Shown: piece after piece, positions 37,063-49,520 of the stretch | Position numbering within the stretch: the stretch's first letter is position 1 | How the letters are laid out: every line of letters begins with the position of its first letter | Origin: Stenotrophomonas sp. UBA2629 | Lineage (GTDB): Bacteria > Pseudomonadota > Gammaproteobacteria > Xanthomonadales > Xanthomonadaceae | DNA length: 49,626 nucleotides | NCBI GenBank assembly: GCA_002359895.1 | Contig: DEOB01000010.1 | Coordinates: 882,497-932,122, forward strand | Direction: 5' to 3' | Position numbers and translations under genes: made by a program | Notes under the pieces: model-generated | Told to the model about the DNA's origin: nothing | Databases searched by the model: none | The model's input: only the letters and a program-made list of their open reading frames with translations

Positions 37063-39156
37063 ATGTCGTTTTCCAAGCTTGTCCCGTTGTCCCTGACGGT
37101 CGCCATCGTTGCCTCGCTGGCCGCCTGCGGCAAGACCGAAACCCCCGCTGCTGAGGCAGCTGCTGCCAAGCCGGCGTTTGATCAGTCGCAGATCAAGACC
37201 CAGCTGATTTCGCTCAACGCTGCCGATCTGGACCCGGCCATCCAGGCCTGTACGGACCTCAATGGCTTCGTCAACAGCAAGTGGCTTGCCGCCAACCCGG
37301 TGCCGGGCGACCAGACCACCTGGGGCAGCTTCGAGATCCTGCGCGAGCGCTCGTTGGAAGTGCAGCACGCGCTGGTGCAGCAGGCTGCCGCCGCCAAGGC
37401 TGAGGCCGGCTCGGTGGAAGCCAAGATTGGCGACATCTGGAAGACCGGTTCGGACGAGGCCGCCATCGAGGCCGCCGGCATCAAGCCGCTGCAGCCGGAA
37501 CTGGACAAGATTGCCGCGCTGAACGACACCGCTGCGCTCGGCAACTACCTGCGTGAAAGCTACGCGCAGGGCAATGGTTTCCTGTTCGCGCTGTACGCCA
37601 GCCCGGACTTCAAGGATTCGTCCAACGTCATCGCCTACGTGGGCCAGGGCGGGCTGGGCCTGCCGGAGAAGGGTTACTACTTCGACGAATCGCAGGCCAA
37701 AATCCGCGATGCGTACGTGGCGTATATCGAGCAGTTGCTGACCCTGTCCGGCGTGGATGCCGCACAGGCCAAGGAGCAGGCCAAGGCCGTGATGGATTTC
37801 GAGACCCGCTTGGCCAAGGCCTCGCTGTCGCGTATCGAACTGCGTGATCCGTCCAAGCGTTACAACCCGGTCAGCGCCGCCGATGCCGACAAGCAGACTC
37901 CGAACTTCAGCTGGACCGCACTGTTCGACACGCTGAAGGTGCCGGCCAAGGATAAGTTCTCGCTGGCACAGCCGGCCTTCTTCGGCGAGTTGGACAAGAT
38001 GCTGGCCGACGTGCCGGCCGCTACCTGGCAGGCGTACCTGCGCTTCCACACCGTGGACAACGCGGCGCCGTACCTGAGCAAGAACTTCGAGCAGGCCAGC
38101 TTTGATTTCTTCAACAAGACCCTGCGCGGCCAGCAGGAAATGCAGCCGCGCTGGAAGCGCGTGCTGGAGTCGGTGAACGGCTCGATGGGCGAAGCGCTGG
38201 GCCAGCTGTACGTGGATGCGGTGTTCCCGGCCGAATCCAAGGAAGCGATGGAACACCTGGTGCAGAACCTGTCGGTCGCGCTGAAGGCACGCCTGGAATC
38301 GCTGCCGTGGATGGGCGAGGACACCAAGAAGAAGGCGCTGGAAAAGTGGGCCAGCTTCACGCCGAAGATCGGCTACCCGGACAAGTGGCGTGACTGGTCG
38401 GGCCTGACCACCAACGGCGACAGCTACCTGGGCAACATGCAGGCCGCGCGCGCGTTCAACTACAACTTCATGCTGGGCAAGATCGGCAAGCCGGTGGACA
38501 AGACCGAGTGGGGCATGACGCCGCAGACGGTGAACGCGTACTACAACGCCACCAAGAACGAGATCGTGTTCCCGGCCGCCATCCTGCAGCCGCCGTTCTT
38601 TGATGCCAAGGCCGACCCGGCACAGAACTACGGTGGCATCGGCGCGGTCATCGGCCACGAAATGATGCACGGCTACGATGACTCGGGCAGCCAGTTCGCC
38701 GCCAACGGCAACTTCGACAACTGGTGGACCGATGCCGACCGCAGCGCGTTCAACAGCCGCACCGACCAGCTGGTGGCGCAGTTCGACGGCTACGAATCGC
38801 TGCCGGGCGTCAACGTCAAGGGCAAGCTCACCTTGGGCGAAAACATCGGTGACCTCGGTGGCTTGACCGTGGCCTACGACGCGCTGCAGATGGCACTGAA
38901 GGAAGACGCCAAGCTCAACGTGCCGGTGGACGGTTACACGCAGGACCAGCGCTTCTTCATGAACTGGGCCACCGTGTGGCGCCGTAACTTCACCGATGGT
39001 GAGCTGCGCGTGCGTCTGAACACCGACCCGCACGCACCGGCCAACTTCCGTGCCAATGGCGCGCCCTCGAACATGCCGTCGTATGCGGCAGCGTTCCAGT
39101 GCAAGGCCGGCGATGCGATGGTGCGTGCCGACGACAAGCGTGTTGTGATCTGGTGA
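37063..39156 (+). CDS. M13-family zinc metallopeptidase, lipoprotein
   Basis: The 697-residue precursor has a lipoprotein signal (VAIVASLAACGK). The catalytic part contains NAYYNATKNEIVFPAAILQPP, GHEMMHGYDD with zinc-binding His532, Glu533 and His536, and GENIGDLGG with the third ligand Glu593; CKAGDAMVR closes the protein. This is the neprilysin/PepO (M13) family, cleaving oligopeptides, here probably periplasmic and membrane-tethered. CCGGAG at 37051-37056 decides for ATG 37063 over ATG 37057. A strong terminator follows. Confidence 0.95.
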   Translation: MSFSKLVPLSLTVAIVASLAACGKTETPAAEAAAAKPAFDQSQIKTQLISLNAADLDPAIQACTDLNGFVNSKWLAANPVPGDQTTWGSFEILRERSLEVQHALVQQAAAAKAEAGSVEAKIGDIWKTGSDEAAIEAAGIKPLQPELDKIAALNDTAALGNYLRESYAQGNGFLFALYASPDFKDSSNVIAYVGQGGLGLPEKGYYFDESQAKIRDAYVAYIEQLLTLSGVDAAQAKEQAKAVMDFETRLAKASLSRIELRDPSKRYNPVSAADADKQTPNFSWTALFDTLKVPAKDKFSLAQPAFFGELDKMLADVPAATWQAYLRFHTVDNAAPYLSKNFEQASFDFFNKTLRGQQEMQPRWKRVLESVNGSMGEALGQLYVDAVFPAESKEAMEHLVQNLSVALKARLESLPWMGEDTKKKALEKWASFTPKIGYPDKWRDWSGLTTNGDSYLGNMQAARAFNYNFMLGKIGKPVDKTEWGMTPQTVNAYYNATKNEIVFPAAILQPPFFDAKADPAQNYGGIGAVIGHEMMHGYDDSGSQFAANGNFDNWWTDADRSAFNSRTDQLVAQFDGYESLPGVNVKGKLTLGENIGDLGGLTVAYDALQMALKEDAKLNVPVDGYTQDQRFFMNWATVWRRNFTDGELRVRLNTDPHAPANFRANGAPSNMPSYAAAFQCKAGDAMVRADDKRVVIW

Positions 39157-39190
39157 TTGAAGCCGAGAGGCTTTCGTTTTAGCTAGTACG

Positions 39191-39229
39191 AAAAACGCCG
39201 CGATTCCTATGGGATCGCGGCGTTTTTTT
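39191..39229. terminator. Intrinsic terminator of the M13 peptidase gene
   Basis: CGCCGCGAT (39196-39204) and ATCGCGGCG (39214-39222), with A5 before and T7 after. Confidence 0.93.
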
Positions 39230-39244
39230 GGCGCGGAGAAGCTT

Positions 39245-39445
39245 CCCCCCTCTCCCCAACCCCTCTCCCGCGAGGGGAGAGGGGCTTAGAGCGCTGCGCC
39301 TTGTAGCAATTTCTGCAACTGCAGCTTTGAAGCCCCTCTCCCGCGAGGGGAGAGGGGCTTAGAGCGCTGCGCCTTGTAGCAGTTTCTGCAACTGCAGCTT
39401 TGAAGCCCCTCTCCCCTCGCGGGAGAGGGGTTGGGGAGAGGGGGG
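39245..39445. repeat. Nested direct and inverted repeats with REP-like palindromes
   Basis: Two direct copies of a 73-bp unit (39260-39332; 39333-39405) each combine a CCCCTCTCCCGCGAGGGGAG palindrome with CTTAGAGCGCTGCGCCTTGT and ACTGCAGCTTTGAAG. A third palindrome in inverse orientation follows. The outer 32 bp at each side are inverted repeats of each other. The stretch lies between the terminator and the HD-GYP gene and holds no gene. Confidence 0.9.
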
Positions 39446-39477
39446 ACTCCAAATCCCCGCACAAAAGACCGGAAACC

Positions 39478-40101
39478 TCAGGCTTCGTTGTTACCGCGCA
39501 ACATGCCAACAAACTCGCCGAACAGGCGTGGGTCAACCAAGCGTCCGCATTGGCTGCGAAGAATGTCGAGCGTTGCTTCGGTCGTCATGGGCGCGCGATA
39601 GGGGCGCAGCGAGGTCATCGCATCAAAGCCGTCCACGATGGTGAGGATGCGCGACTCCATCGGAATCTCCTCGCCCTGCAGGCCGTGCGGATAGCCGCTG
39701 CCATCCCAGGCTTCGTGATGGTGGCGGATGAGGGTGGCCACCTGCGCTGCATCCTCGCGGCCGGTGGTGTTGAACAACGCCGCACCGCGCTCGGGGTGGG
39801 TACGCATGATCGAGCGCTTGTCCTCATCCAGCTTGCCCGGATACAGCAGCACGTCATCGCGGATACCGATCTTGCCGACGTCGTGGAAGCGCGCGGCCAA
39901 TACCAGGTGTGCCAAGCGGCCCTCAGGTAGACCGCAGTGTTCACCCAAGCGGTATGCCAGCTGCGAAACACGGTCGCAATGGTGGTCGGTATAGCTGTCG
40001 CGCTGGTCGAGCGCGGCGGCGAGGACTGTGATCGCACAGGAGTTGTCGTCCGGGGGAATGGACAAGCCCACTGGCATTGAAATTGGGGACATGGGGTACA
40101 T
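39478..40101 (-). CDS. Stand-alone HD-GYP phosphodiesterase
   Basis: The 207-residue protein consists almost only of an HD-GYP domain: HCDRVSQLAYRLG, FHDVGKIGIRDDVL with His73-Asp74, HPERGAALF, HHHEAWDGSGYPHGLQGEEIP with the GYP triad at 136-138, and VDGFDAMTSLRPYR. HD-GYP enzymes degrade cyclic di-GMP. All signature residues are present, so activity is likely. There is no sensor or receiver domain, unlike RpfG. The start is uncertain among ATG 40101 and nearby in-frame ATGs. Confidence 0.9.
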   Translation of the reverse strand: MYPMSPISMPVGLSIPPDDNSCAITVLAAALDQRDSYTDHHCDRVSQLAYRLGEHCGLPEGRLAHLVLAARFHDVGKIGIRDDVLLYPGKLDEDKRSIMRTHPERGAALFNTTGREDAAQVATLIRHHHEAWDGSGYPHGLQGEEIPMESRILTIVDGFDAMTSLRPYRAPMTTEATLDILRSQCGRLVDPRLFGEFVGMLRGNNEA

Positions 40102-40196
40102 GGCCTGGAAGAGGCGCGTTCATCATAAGCGAGGGCGCGCATTCTCCGCGCGCCCTCGTTTTCACGCAATCTTCACGCGATCGTTCGTTCAGGAAC

Positions 40197-43694
<3,498 letters not shown>

Positions 43695-43760
43695 TAGCCG
43701 CCGATTTTACCAGATGCGGCTTTTGCGGCTTTGTGAGCGGAAGTGAGCGGGCAAGACGCA

Positions 43761-43798
43761 AAAAGCAGAAGCAGGGTTTCAGGCCTGCTTCTGCTTTT
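43761..43798. terminator. Perfect 15-bp hairpin between mfd start and GNAT end
   Basis: AAAAGCAGAAGCAGG and CCTGCTTCTGCTTTT flank an 8-base loop. On the minus strand it lies 80 bp after the acetyltransferase stop and can end that transcript before mfd. Confidence 0.75.
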
Positions 43799-43877
43799 GA
43801 TTGCCGGTGCTGGTTGAGGTGGAAGCGGGGTATCCAGAACAGCACTGAAGCCCGGTACTTCTCTCACCTCTCGCGCC

Positions 43878-44423
43878 TCAGGTGGCCAGTTCCAGCACCA
43901 TGCGCACCAAACCCGGCGTGCCGCTGGGGTGGGGCACCTGCTTGAAGCCCAGCGAGGCGGCCAGTTGCCGCATCGGCTCGTTTTCCTCGGCGATGTCGCC
44001 GTACAGGCGGTCCAGGTACTTGCCGCGCGCCCACTTGACCAGCTTGCGCATCAACTGCCGGCCCAAACCCTGGCCGGCCAGGAAGCGGCTGACCAGAATG
44101 GCGTATTCAGCATCGCGGGTGCCGGGAATGATGGAGGCACGGGCCACTGCACCCACCACAGCCTCACCCGGTGGCAGCGGCTCGGCGGCCACCAGCGCAA
44201 TCTCGGTCTTGGGGTTGGGGTGGGTGAGCCGCTGCGCGGTCTCATCGGACAACGCTTCCACCGACTGCAGGAATTTGTCGCGTACTTCTTCCGGCCCGAA
44301 CAGGGCAAACGCACCCTGCAGCGGGGGGCCGTCTTCCGGGCGGATGGGGCGGATAAGCAGCTCCCGACCGCTGGGTGCCTTGAAATGTTCATGCCAGGGC
44401 GGCATGCGATTACGGGTAGCCAT
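43878..44423 (-). CDS. GNAT-family N-acetyltransferase
   Basis: The 181-residue enzyme has IRPIRPEDGPPLQGAF at the start and the acetyl-CoA-binding turn VSRFLAGQGLGRQLMRKLV (Q.GLG pattern), followed by AEENEPMRQLAASLGF. The sequence is like the acetyltransferase module found at the end of acyl-CoA-synthetase-type lysine acetylases, here alone. GGAGGAAC before ATG 44423 decides the start over longer frames. The substrate is unknown. Confidence 0.85.
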   Translation of the reverse strand: MATRNRMPPWHEHFKAPSGRELLIRPIRPEDGPPLQGAFALFGPEEVRDKFLQSVEALSDETAQRLTHPNPKTEIALVAAEPLPPGEAVVGAVARASIIPGTRDAEYAILVSRFLAGQGLGRQLMRKLVKWARGKYLDRLYGDIAEENEPMRQLAASLGFKQVPHPSGTPGLVRMVLELAT

Positions 44424-44520
44424 GACTACGGTTCCTCCAAAGTCCCCGAATTCTGTCATCCGCCTGCCCAAAGACTGTGAACGTTCATCAACGCGCAGTC
44501 ATGGCCGCTGGCGACCGGCA

Positions 44521-45378
44521 TTACTCGGGCATTTTCAACCATTCCAGACGGGTGGACGCGCCGGCTTCACCCAGGTGCTTCTTCAGTGTGGGCAACGCCG
44601 GAGACAGGATCTTGTCGAACTGCCAAGGGGTGTTGACCAATAACATGCCGCTGCCATTCAGGCGCAGGGGGGAGTCGTCGGGGCGTACCAACAGTTCAGC
44701 TACCAGAACGGATTTGGCCGACAGGTGGGTGGCTTTGCGGAAGAACTGCTGCAGGCTGCGGCGCTGTTTGATGGGGTACCACACCGCGCACTGGGCCTGC
44801 GGCATGCGGGTGAGGATTTCGCGCAGTGTGGCGATGATCTGGGGGTACTCGGCGTCCTGGCTTTCGTAGGGCGGGTCGATCAGCACCAGCGCACGGCCGA
44901 TCTTGTCGGCACCGGATTTGGGCGGCAGCAGGGCGCGGATGCTGTCGTAGCCGTTGCCGGCAAACACCTGCACCCGGCGGTCGTGCGCAAACAGCTCCTT
45001 GAGCGCGGCGGCTTCGTCCTTCTGCAGCTCGCAGGCGGCCATGCGGTCATGCTCGCGCAGGGCACGGGCAGCCAGCAACGGCGAGCCGGGGTAGGAAATC
45101 AAGGCGCCGACGGGGTTGTCGGCCTGCACCGCGCGCAGGTACTGCTCCACCACCTCCGGCAACGCGGGCGTGGCCATCAGCTGCAGGATGCCCAGATCAG
45201 CCTCGGCGGTCTTGCGGCTTTCCTCGGCAGAAAGCAGGTAGCGTCCGCGTCCGGCATGGGTGTCCAGGACGAAGAAGGGGGATTCTTTGCGCTTGAGCGC
45301 GTCGATCATGGCCAGCAGGACAACGTGCTTGAGCACGTCGGCGTGGTTACCGGCATGGAAGGCGTGGCGATAGTTCAT
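44521..45378 (-). CDS. rlmJ: 23S rRNA (adenine-2030 N6)-methyltransferase
   Basis: The 285-residue protein starts MNYRHAFHAGNHADVLKH, the signature of RlmJ. DTHAGRGRYLL binds S-adenosylmethionine, and ALVLIDPPYE holds the catalytic DPPY. It methylates A2030 of 23S rRNA. The length agrees with E. coli RlmJ. It is divergent from creB with 45 bp between them. Confidence 0.95.
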   Translation of the reverse strand: MNYRHAFHAGNHADVLKHVVLLAMIDALKRKESPFFVLDTHAGRGRYLLSAEESRKTAEADLGILQLMATPALPEVVEQYLRAVQADNPVGALISYPGSPLLAARALREHDRMAACELQKDEAAALKELFAHDRRVQVFAGNGYDSIRALLPPKSGADKIGRALVLIDPPYESQDAEYPQIIATLREILTRMPQAQCAVWYPIKQRRSLQQFFRKATHLSAKSVLVAELLVRPDDSPLRLNGSGMLLVNTPWQFDKILSPALPTLKKHLGEAGASTRLEWLKMPE

Positions 45379-45423
45379 CCGGCAAGTGTACGGGGGCGCC
45401 CGGACCGCGGCTATGCTGGCGGC

Positions 45424-46122
45424 ATGTCAGACCAGCCAGCCCGGGTACTCGTCGTCGAAGACGAGGCCGCCATTGCCGACACCCTCCTGTATGCGCTGCG
45501 TAGCGAAGGCTACGCCGCAAGCCACTGTGCGCTGGGGCGTGAAGCCCTGGAGCGCCTGCGCGGCGAGGGCGCCGACGTGGTGGTGCTGGATGTCGGCCTG
45601 CCCGACCTGGGCGGGTTTGAGGTGTGCCGGCAACTGCGCACCTTCAGCCAGGTGCCGGTAATCTTCCTGACCGCCCGCAACGACGAGTTCGACCGGGTGC
45701 TGGGGCTGGAGCTGGGCGCCGATGATTACGTGACCAAGCCTTTCTCGCCGCGCGAAATGGTGGCGCGGGTGCGGGCCCGGTTGCGTCGGGTGGCAGGCAC
45801 AGTACCTACCGCAGCAGTGGGCGGTTGGCGCCAATGCGGTCCGTTTGCCATCGACGAAGAAGGCCGGCGCATCCGTTACCAGGATGCGTTGCTGGACATC
45901 ACCCGCTATGAATACGCGTTGCTGGCGGCGCTGCTGCAGCGGCCCGGGGCGATCCTGAGCCGGTCGCAGTTGATGGAGCGCGGCTGGGACCACACCAGCG
46001 ACAGCACCGACCGCACCGTCGATACCCACGTCAAAACCCTGCGCGCCAAGCTGCGTGCGGCCGGCGCGCAGGCTGATCCCATCCGTACCCACCGTGGCGT
46101 GGGCTACGCGCTGGAGCTGTAA
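45424..46122 (+). CDS. creB: Response regulator CreB
   Basis: The 232-residue OmpR-type regulator has the receiver domain VLVVEDEAAIADTLLYALR with phospho-acceptor Asp56 in VVLDVGLPD, Thr in FLTARND and Lys in DYVTKPFSP, then a winged helix DNA-binding domain (DITRYEYALLAALLQRPG, DRTVDTHVKTLRAKL, HRGVGYAL). The identification as CreB rests on the following CreC and CreD genes. It is known to respond to metabolic change and to act on cre-tag sites. Its stop overlaps the creC start by one base. Confidence 0.93.
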   Translation: MSDQPARVLVVEDEAAIADTLLYALRSEGYAASHCALGREALERLRGEGADVVVLDVGLPDLGGFEVCRQLRTFSQVPVIFLTARNDEFDRVLGLELGADDYVTKPFSPREMVARVRARLRRVAGTVPTAAVGGWRQCGPFAIDEEGRRIRYQDALLDITRYEYALLAALLQRPGAILSRSQLMERGWDHTSDSTDRTVDTHVKTLRAKLRAAGAQADPIRTHRGVGYALEL

Positions 46123-47558
46123 TGCGGCTGGGGCTGAAAATTTTCCTGGGGTTCTTCCTGATTGTCGGCATCGCCGCGTTCTTCGTGATGCGTGTGTTCG
46201 TCAACGAGGTGAAGCCGGGTGTGCGCCAGGCCATGGAATCCACGCTGGTGGATGCGGCCAACGTGCTGGCAGTGATCGCCGCGCCGGATCTGAAAGCCGG
46301 GAACATCGCCGACGGTACCTTCGCCGCGCAGATGGCCACCGCGCAGCGGCGCGATCCCAAGGCGATGGTGTGGCGCTTCCCCAAGCGCAGCGTTGAATAC
46401 CGGGTGACCATCACCGACACCCGTGGCATCGTGATTTTTGATTCGCGCGGGCAGGACGTGGGCCGCGACAACTCGCGCTGGAACGACGTGTACCGCACCC
46501 TGCGTGGCGAGTACGGTGCGCGTTCCAGCCCGGAAACGCCCGGTGACGAAACCTCCACCGTGATGCATGTGGCCGCGCCCATGTACGACCCGGACGACGG
46601 CCACACCTTGATCGGTGTGCTGACGGTGTCGCAGCCCAACGACACGATTGACCCGTTCATTGCTGCCAGCCAGCGCGCCATCGTCGCGCGCGGTGCCTGG
46701 TTGATTGGTCTGTCGGCATTGATCGGCCTGCTGATGACCTGGTGGTTGTCGCGCGGGATCGGCAGCTTGAGCCGCTATGCCAAAGCGGTGAGTGCGGGCG
46801 AGCCGGTGCCGCCGCCACGCCGTCGCCGTGACGAAATCGGCGACCTCGGTCAGGCGCTGGAAACCATGCGTCGCAAGCTGGAAGGCAAAGCCTACGTCGA
46901 GCAGTACGTGCAGTCGCTGACGCATGAAATGAAAAGCCCGCTGGCGGCCATCCGCGGTGCTGCCGAACTGTTGCAGGAGCCGTTGCCCGAGGCCGACCGG
47001 CAGCGCTTTGCCGGCAACATCGTGCAGCAGGAGCGGCGCCTTACCGAGACCATCGACCAGCTGCTGCGGCTGGCCGAAGTGGAACAGCACGGTTGGCTGC
47101 AGAAGCGTGGCGAGGTGGATCTGGTCGCGCTGTGCCGCGCGCTGGTGGAAGACGCCGGCCCCAGCCTGCAAGCCGCACGGCTGCAGCTGGACTGCCAGAT
47201 GCCGGAGCAGGCGTTGATGCACGGCGATGCCTTTCTGCTGCGGCAGGCGTTGTCGAACCTGCTGGACAACGCCATTGCGTTCTCACCGGAGGACAGCCGC
47301 ATCGTATTGAGCGTGCAGCAGGTGGAGGAAGGCTGGTCGGTAAGCCTGCGCGATGCCGGACCGGGTGTGCCCGACTACGCGCTGGAGCGCGTGTTCGAGC
47401 GCTTCTATTCGCTGTCGCGCCCGCGCAGCGGCCAGCGCAGCAGCGGCTTGGGCCTGCCGTTTGTGGCTGAAGTGGCACGCCTGCATGGCGGCAGCGCGCA
47501 CTTGCGCAATCACGGCGATGGCGGTGCCGAAGCCCGCCTGGTGCTGCCGCGCGCCTGA
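46122..47558 (+). CDS. creC: Sensor histidine kinase CreC
   Basis: The 478-residue kinase has two membrane helices (LKIFLGFFLIVGIAAFFVM at the start; WLIGLSALIGLLMTWWL near 195) around a periplasmic sensor part with FDSRGQDVGRDNSRWNDVYR. A HAMP linker and the phosphorylated His268 in SLTHEMKSPLAAI follow, then an ATPase domain (LLDNAIAFSP, RDAGPGVPDY, GLGLPFV). It is translationally coupled to creB (TAATG). Confidence 0.93.
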   Translation: MRLGLKIFLGFFLIVGIAAFFVMRVFVNEVKPGVRQAMESTLVDAANVLAVIAAPDLKAGNIADGTFAAQMATAQRRDPKAMVWRFPKRSVEYRVTITDTRGIVIFDSRGQDVGRDNSRWNDVYRTLRGEYGARSSPETPGDETSTVMHVAAPMYDPDDGHTLIGVLTVSQPNDTIDPFIAASQRAIVARGAWLIGLSALIGLLMTWWLSRGIGSLSRYAKAVSAGEPVPPPRRRRDEIGDLGQALETMRRKLEGKAYVEQYVQSLTHEMKSPLAAIRGAAELLQEPLPEADRQRFAGNIVQQERRLTETIDQLLRLAEVEQHGWLQKRGEVDLVALCRALVEDAGPSLQAARLQLDCQMPEQALMHGDAFLLRQALSNLLDNAIAFSPEDSRIVLSVQQVEEGWSVSLRDAGPGVPDYALERVFERFYSLSRPRSGQRSSGLGLPFVAEVARLHGGSAHLRNHGDGGAEARLVLPRA

Positions 47559-47559
47559 C

Positions 47560-47575
47560 TTCACATTCGCTTCAA
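47560..47575 (+). promoter_or_regulatory. cre-tag-like CreB-binding site upstream of creD
   Basis: TTCAC-ATTCGC-TTCAA matches the cre-tag consensus TTCAC-N6-TTCAC with one mismatch at the last base. It lies 68 bp before the creD ATG and just after the creC stop, where a CreB-activated promoter of creD would be expected. Confidence 0.7.
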
Positions 47576-47642
47576 ATTCGCCACAAACCCTGCTCACGGG
47601 AGGCGTTGAAGCTGTGCCTCGGTTACCACACGAGGACGGGAC

Positions 47643-49007
47643 ATGACTTCCCTCAAACTGTTGTTGCGCTTCGCCATCGTCGGCGGACTGGCGCTGTTGT
47701 TGTTGATTCCCCTGTTGCTTATCCGCGGCACCATCAACGAGCGTGAGCGCTACCGCGACCAGGCCATCGAACGGGTGGCGCAAAGCCGCGCGGGTGAGCA
47801 GACCCTGATCGGCCCGGTCCGTGTGCTGCCGTGGAAGCAGACGCGTGAGGTCGAGGTGGACGTGGAGGGCAGCAACCAGCGCAAAACCGAGCTGCGTACC
47901 GAGCAGGGCTATGACCTGCAGATGCCGACGCGGCTGGATGTGCAGGGCAAGATGCGCCCGGACGAGCGCCGTATCGGCCTGTTCAAAGTGCCGGTCTACA
48001 GCTGGCAGGCCAAATTGCAGGCCGAATTTTCCCCGACCAATTACGCCGCCGTGCCAGGCCGTACCTACGGCCGGCCGTATCTGGCCTTGGGCATTGCCGA
48101 CGTGCGTGGCCTGGTAGGTACGCCGAATCTGCGGGTCGACGGACGTGCGGTGCCGCTGCAGTCCGGCTCGGGGGTGTTGGAGGAGGCCTCAAAGGGCCTG
48201 CATGCGCCGCTGATGGAGTTGCAGGACATCAGCCAGGGCGTGCTGCGCGAAGGCGGCAAGGTGGAGCTGGAGTTCGTGCTGGATGGCACGCGTTCGCTGG
48301 CAGTTGTGCCGGTGGGTGACGACACCCGCGTGGCGCTGGATTCGCCGTGGCCGCACCCGTTGTTTGGCGGCAGTTTCCTGCCCAACGAGCGCAGCATTGA
48401 TGACGCTGGCTTCAAGGCCACCTGGGCGGTGTCTTCGTTGGCATCGGCAGCGCAGGCGCAGTTGCACAAGCGCATTCGCGGTGCCGGCGGCAGCGTGGAA
48501 GCGCTGGACGTGGCGCTGGTCGATCCGGTGGATGTCTACACGCAGGCCGACCGCGCCACCAAGTACGGCATCCTGTTCGTGCTGCTGACCTTCGTGGGCT
48601 TTGCACTGTTTGAGTTGATCAAGCAGTTGAAGATCCACCCGCTGCAATACCTGCTGGTGGGCTTGGCGCTGGCCATCTTCTTCCTGTTGCTGGTGAGCTT
48701 GTCCGAGCAGATCGCGTTCTGGCAGGCGTATCTGATATCGGCGGCAGCGTGTATTGGCCTGCAGGGCTTCTACCTGAGTGGCGTGCTGCGCAGCTGGAAG
48801 TACGGGCTGGGTTTCTCGACCATGCTGACCTTGTTGTATGGCGTGCTGTACATGTTGCTGGACTCGGAAAACAACGCGTTGCTGATGGGCTCGGTGCTGC
48901 TGTTCGGCATTTTGGCCGTGATCATGTGGATCACCCGCAAGGTGGACTGGTACGAGTTGAGTAACCGCTCGGCGGCCAAGCCGACCGTTCCCCCGTCATT
49001 GTCGTAA
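47643..49007 (+). CDS. creD: Inner membrane protein CreD
   Basis: The 454-residue protein has one N-terminal membrane helix (LLLRFAIVGGLALLLLIPLL) followed by a large periplasmic part beginning RGTINERERYRDQAIERVA, a CreD hallmark. VDVYTQADRATKYGILFVLL opens a cluster of about five C-terminal membrane helices. CreD is the main target of CreBC and is linked to envelope stability and beta-lactam response. The 84-bp gap from creC holds the cre-tag and allows separate induction. Confidence 0.95.
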   Translation: MTSLKLLLRFAIVGGLALLLLIPLLLIRGTINERERYRDQAIERVAQSRAGEQTLIGPVRVLPWKQTREVEVDVEGSNQRKTELRTEQGYDLQMPTRLDVQGKMRPDERRIGLFKVPVYSWQAKLQAEFSPTNYAAVPGRTYGRPYLALGIADVRGLVGTPNLRVDGRAVPLQSGSGVLEEASKGLHAPLMELQDISQGVLREGGKVELEFVLDGTRSLAVVPVGDDTRVALDSPWPHPLFGGSFLPNERSIDDAGFKATWAVSSLASAAQAQLHKRIRGAGGSVEALDVALVDPVDVYTQADRATKYGILFVLLTFVGFALFELIKQLKIHPLQYLLVGLALAIFFLLLVSLSEQIAFWQAYLISAAACIGLQGFYLSGVLRSWKYGLGFSTMLTLLYGVLYMLLDSENNALLMGSVLLFGILAVIMWITRKVDWYELSNRSAAKPTVPPSLS

Positions 49008-49055
49008 TGGATACGGGGTGGCGCTTGCCGCCCCGTTTCTTTGGGAGATAGCGCT

Positions 49056-49463
49056 ATGAATCGGGTGTCGATCCATCGTCGTGCGCAACAGTTGTTGCCC
49101 GCCGATATTCAGACCAGCGGCGTGTTGCAGTTCGGCATGAAGCCGGGGCAGGTGGAGGGCATGTTGCTGGACAGCCTGTTTGGCGGTCATGCACAGGGCG
49201 TGGTGGTGATGCGTTTGGCCGGTGCCACGGCGGTGGCGATCCAGCGGCTTGGCTTGGCGTTTTTTGAGCGTGCGCATGTGGCGCGCGCAGGGCTATGGAA
49301 ACAGGCCCGCACGAAGTACGGGCAATGGCAGCGATTGGATGAAGGAAACGCAGTGGCGCCTGTGCGGATGGGGGCGGGTTATCTGGCCGGAACGTTGGAT
49401 GGACAGGCGTGGCTGGCAGTGCTGCCGGTGGAGCGTCTGGTTGTTTATGGGTGGTTGGAATGA
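49056..49463 (+). CDS. Hypothetical 135-residue protein after creD
   Basis: GGGAGATAGCGCT before ATG 49056 is a good start. The product has a GMKPGQVEGMLLDSLFGG segment near residues 27-44 and an RLGLAFFERAHVARAGLW helix near residues 63-80; no signal peptide, no recognised family. It lies 48 bp after creD without a terminator between, so co-expression with creD is likely. Confidence 0.65.
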   Translation: MNRVSIHRRAQQLLPADIQTSGVLQFGMKPGQVEGMLLDSLFGGHAQGVVVMRLAGATAVAIQRLGLAFFERAHVARAGLWKQARTKYGQWQRLDEGNAVAPVRMGAGYLAGTLDGQAWLAVLPVERLVVYGWLE

Positions 49464-49520
49464 GTGGCGTGCCGGGCTGTTTGGGAGGGGGAACTCAGTG
49501 TGGGTCTTCTTGGAAGCGCT

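Noticed and set aside
36295..39033. A 912-codon minus-strand open frame across the MFS and M13 peptidase genes
   Set aside because: It is the antisense shadow of GC-rich coding DNA: no family motifs, skewed residue content, and the + strand genes have complete catalytic motifs.
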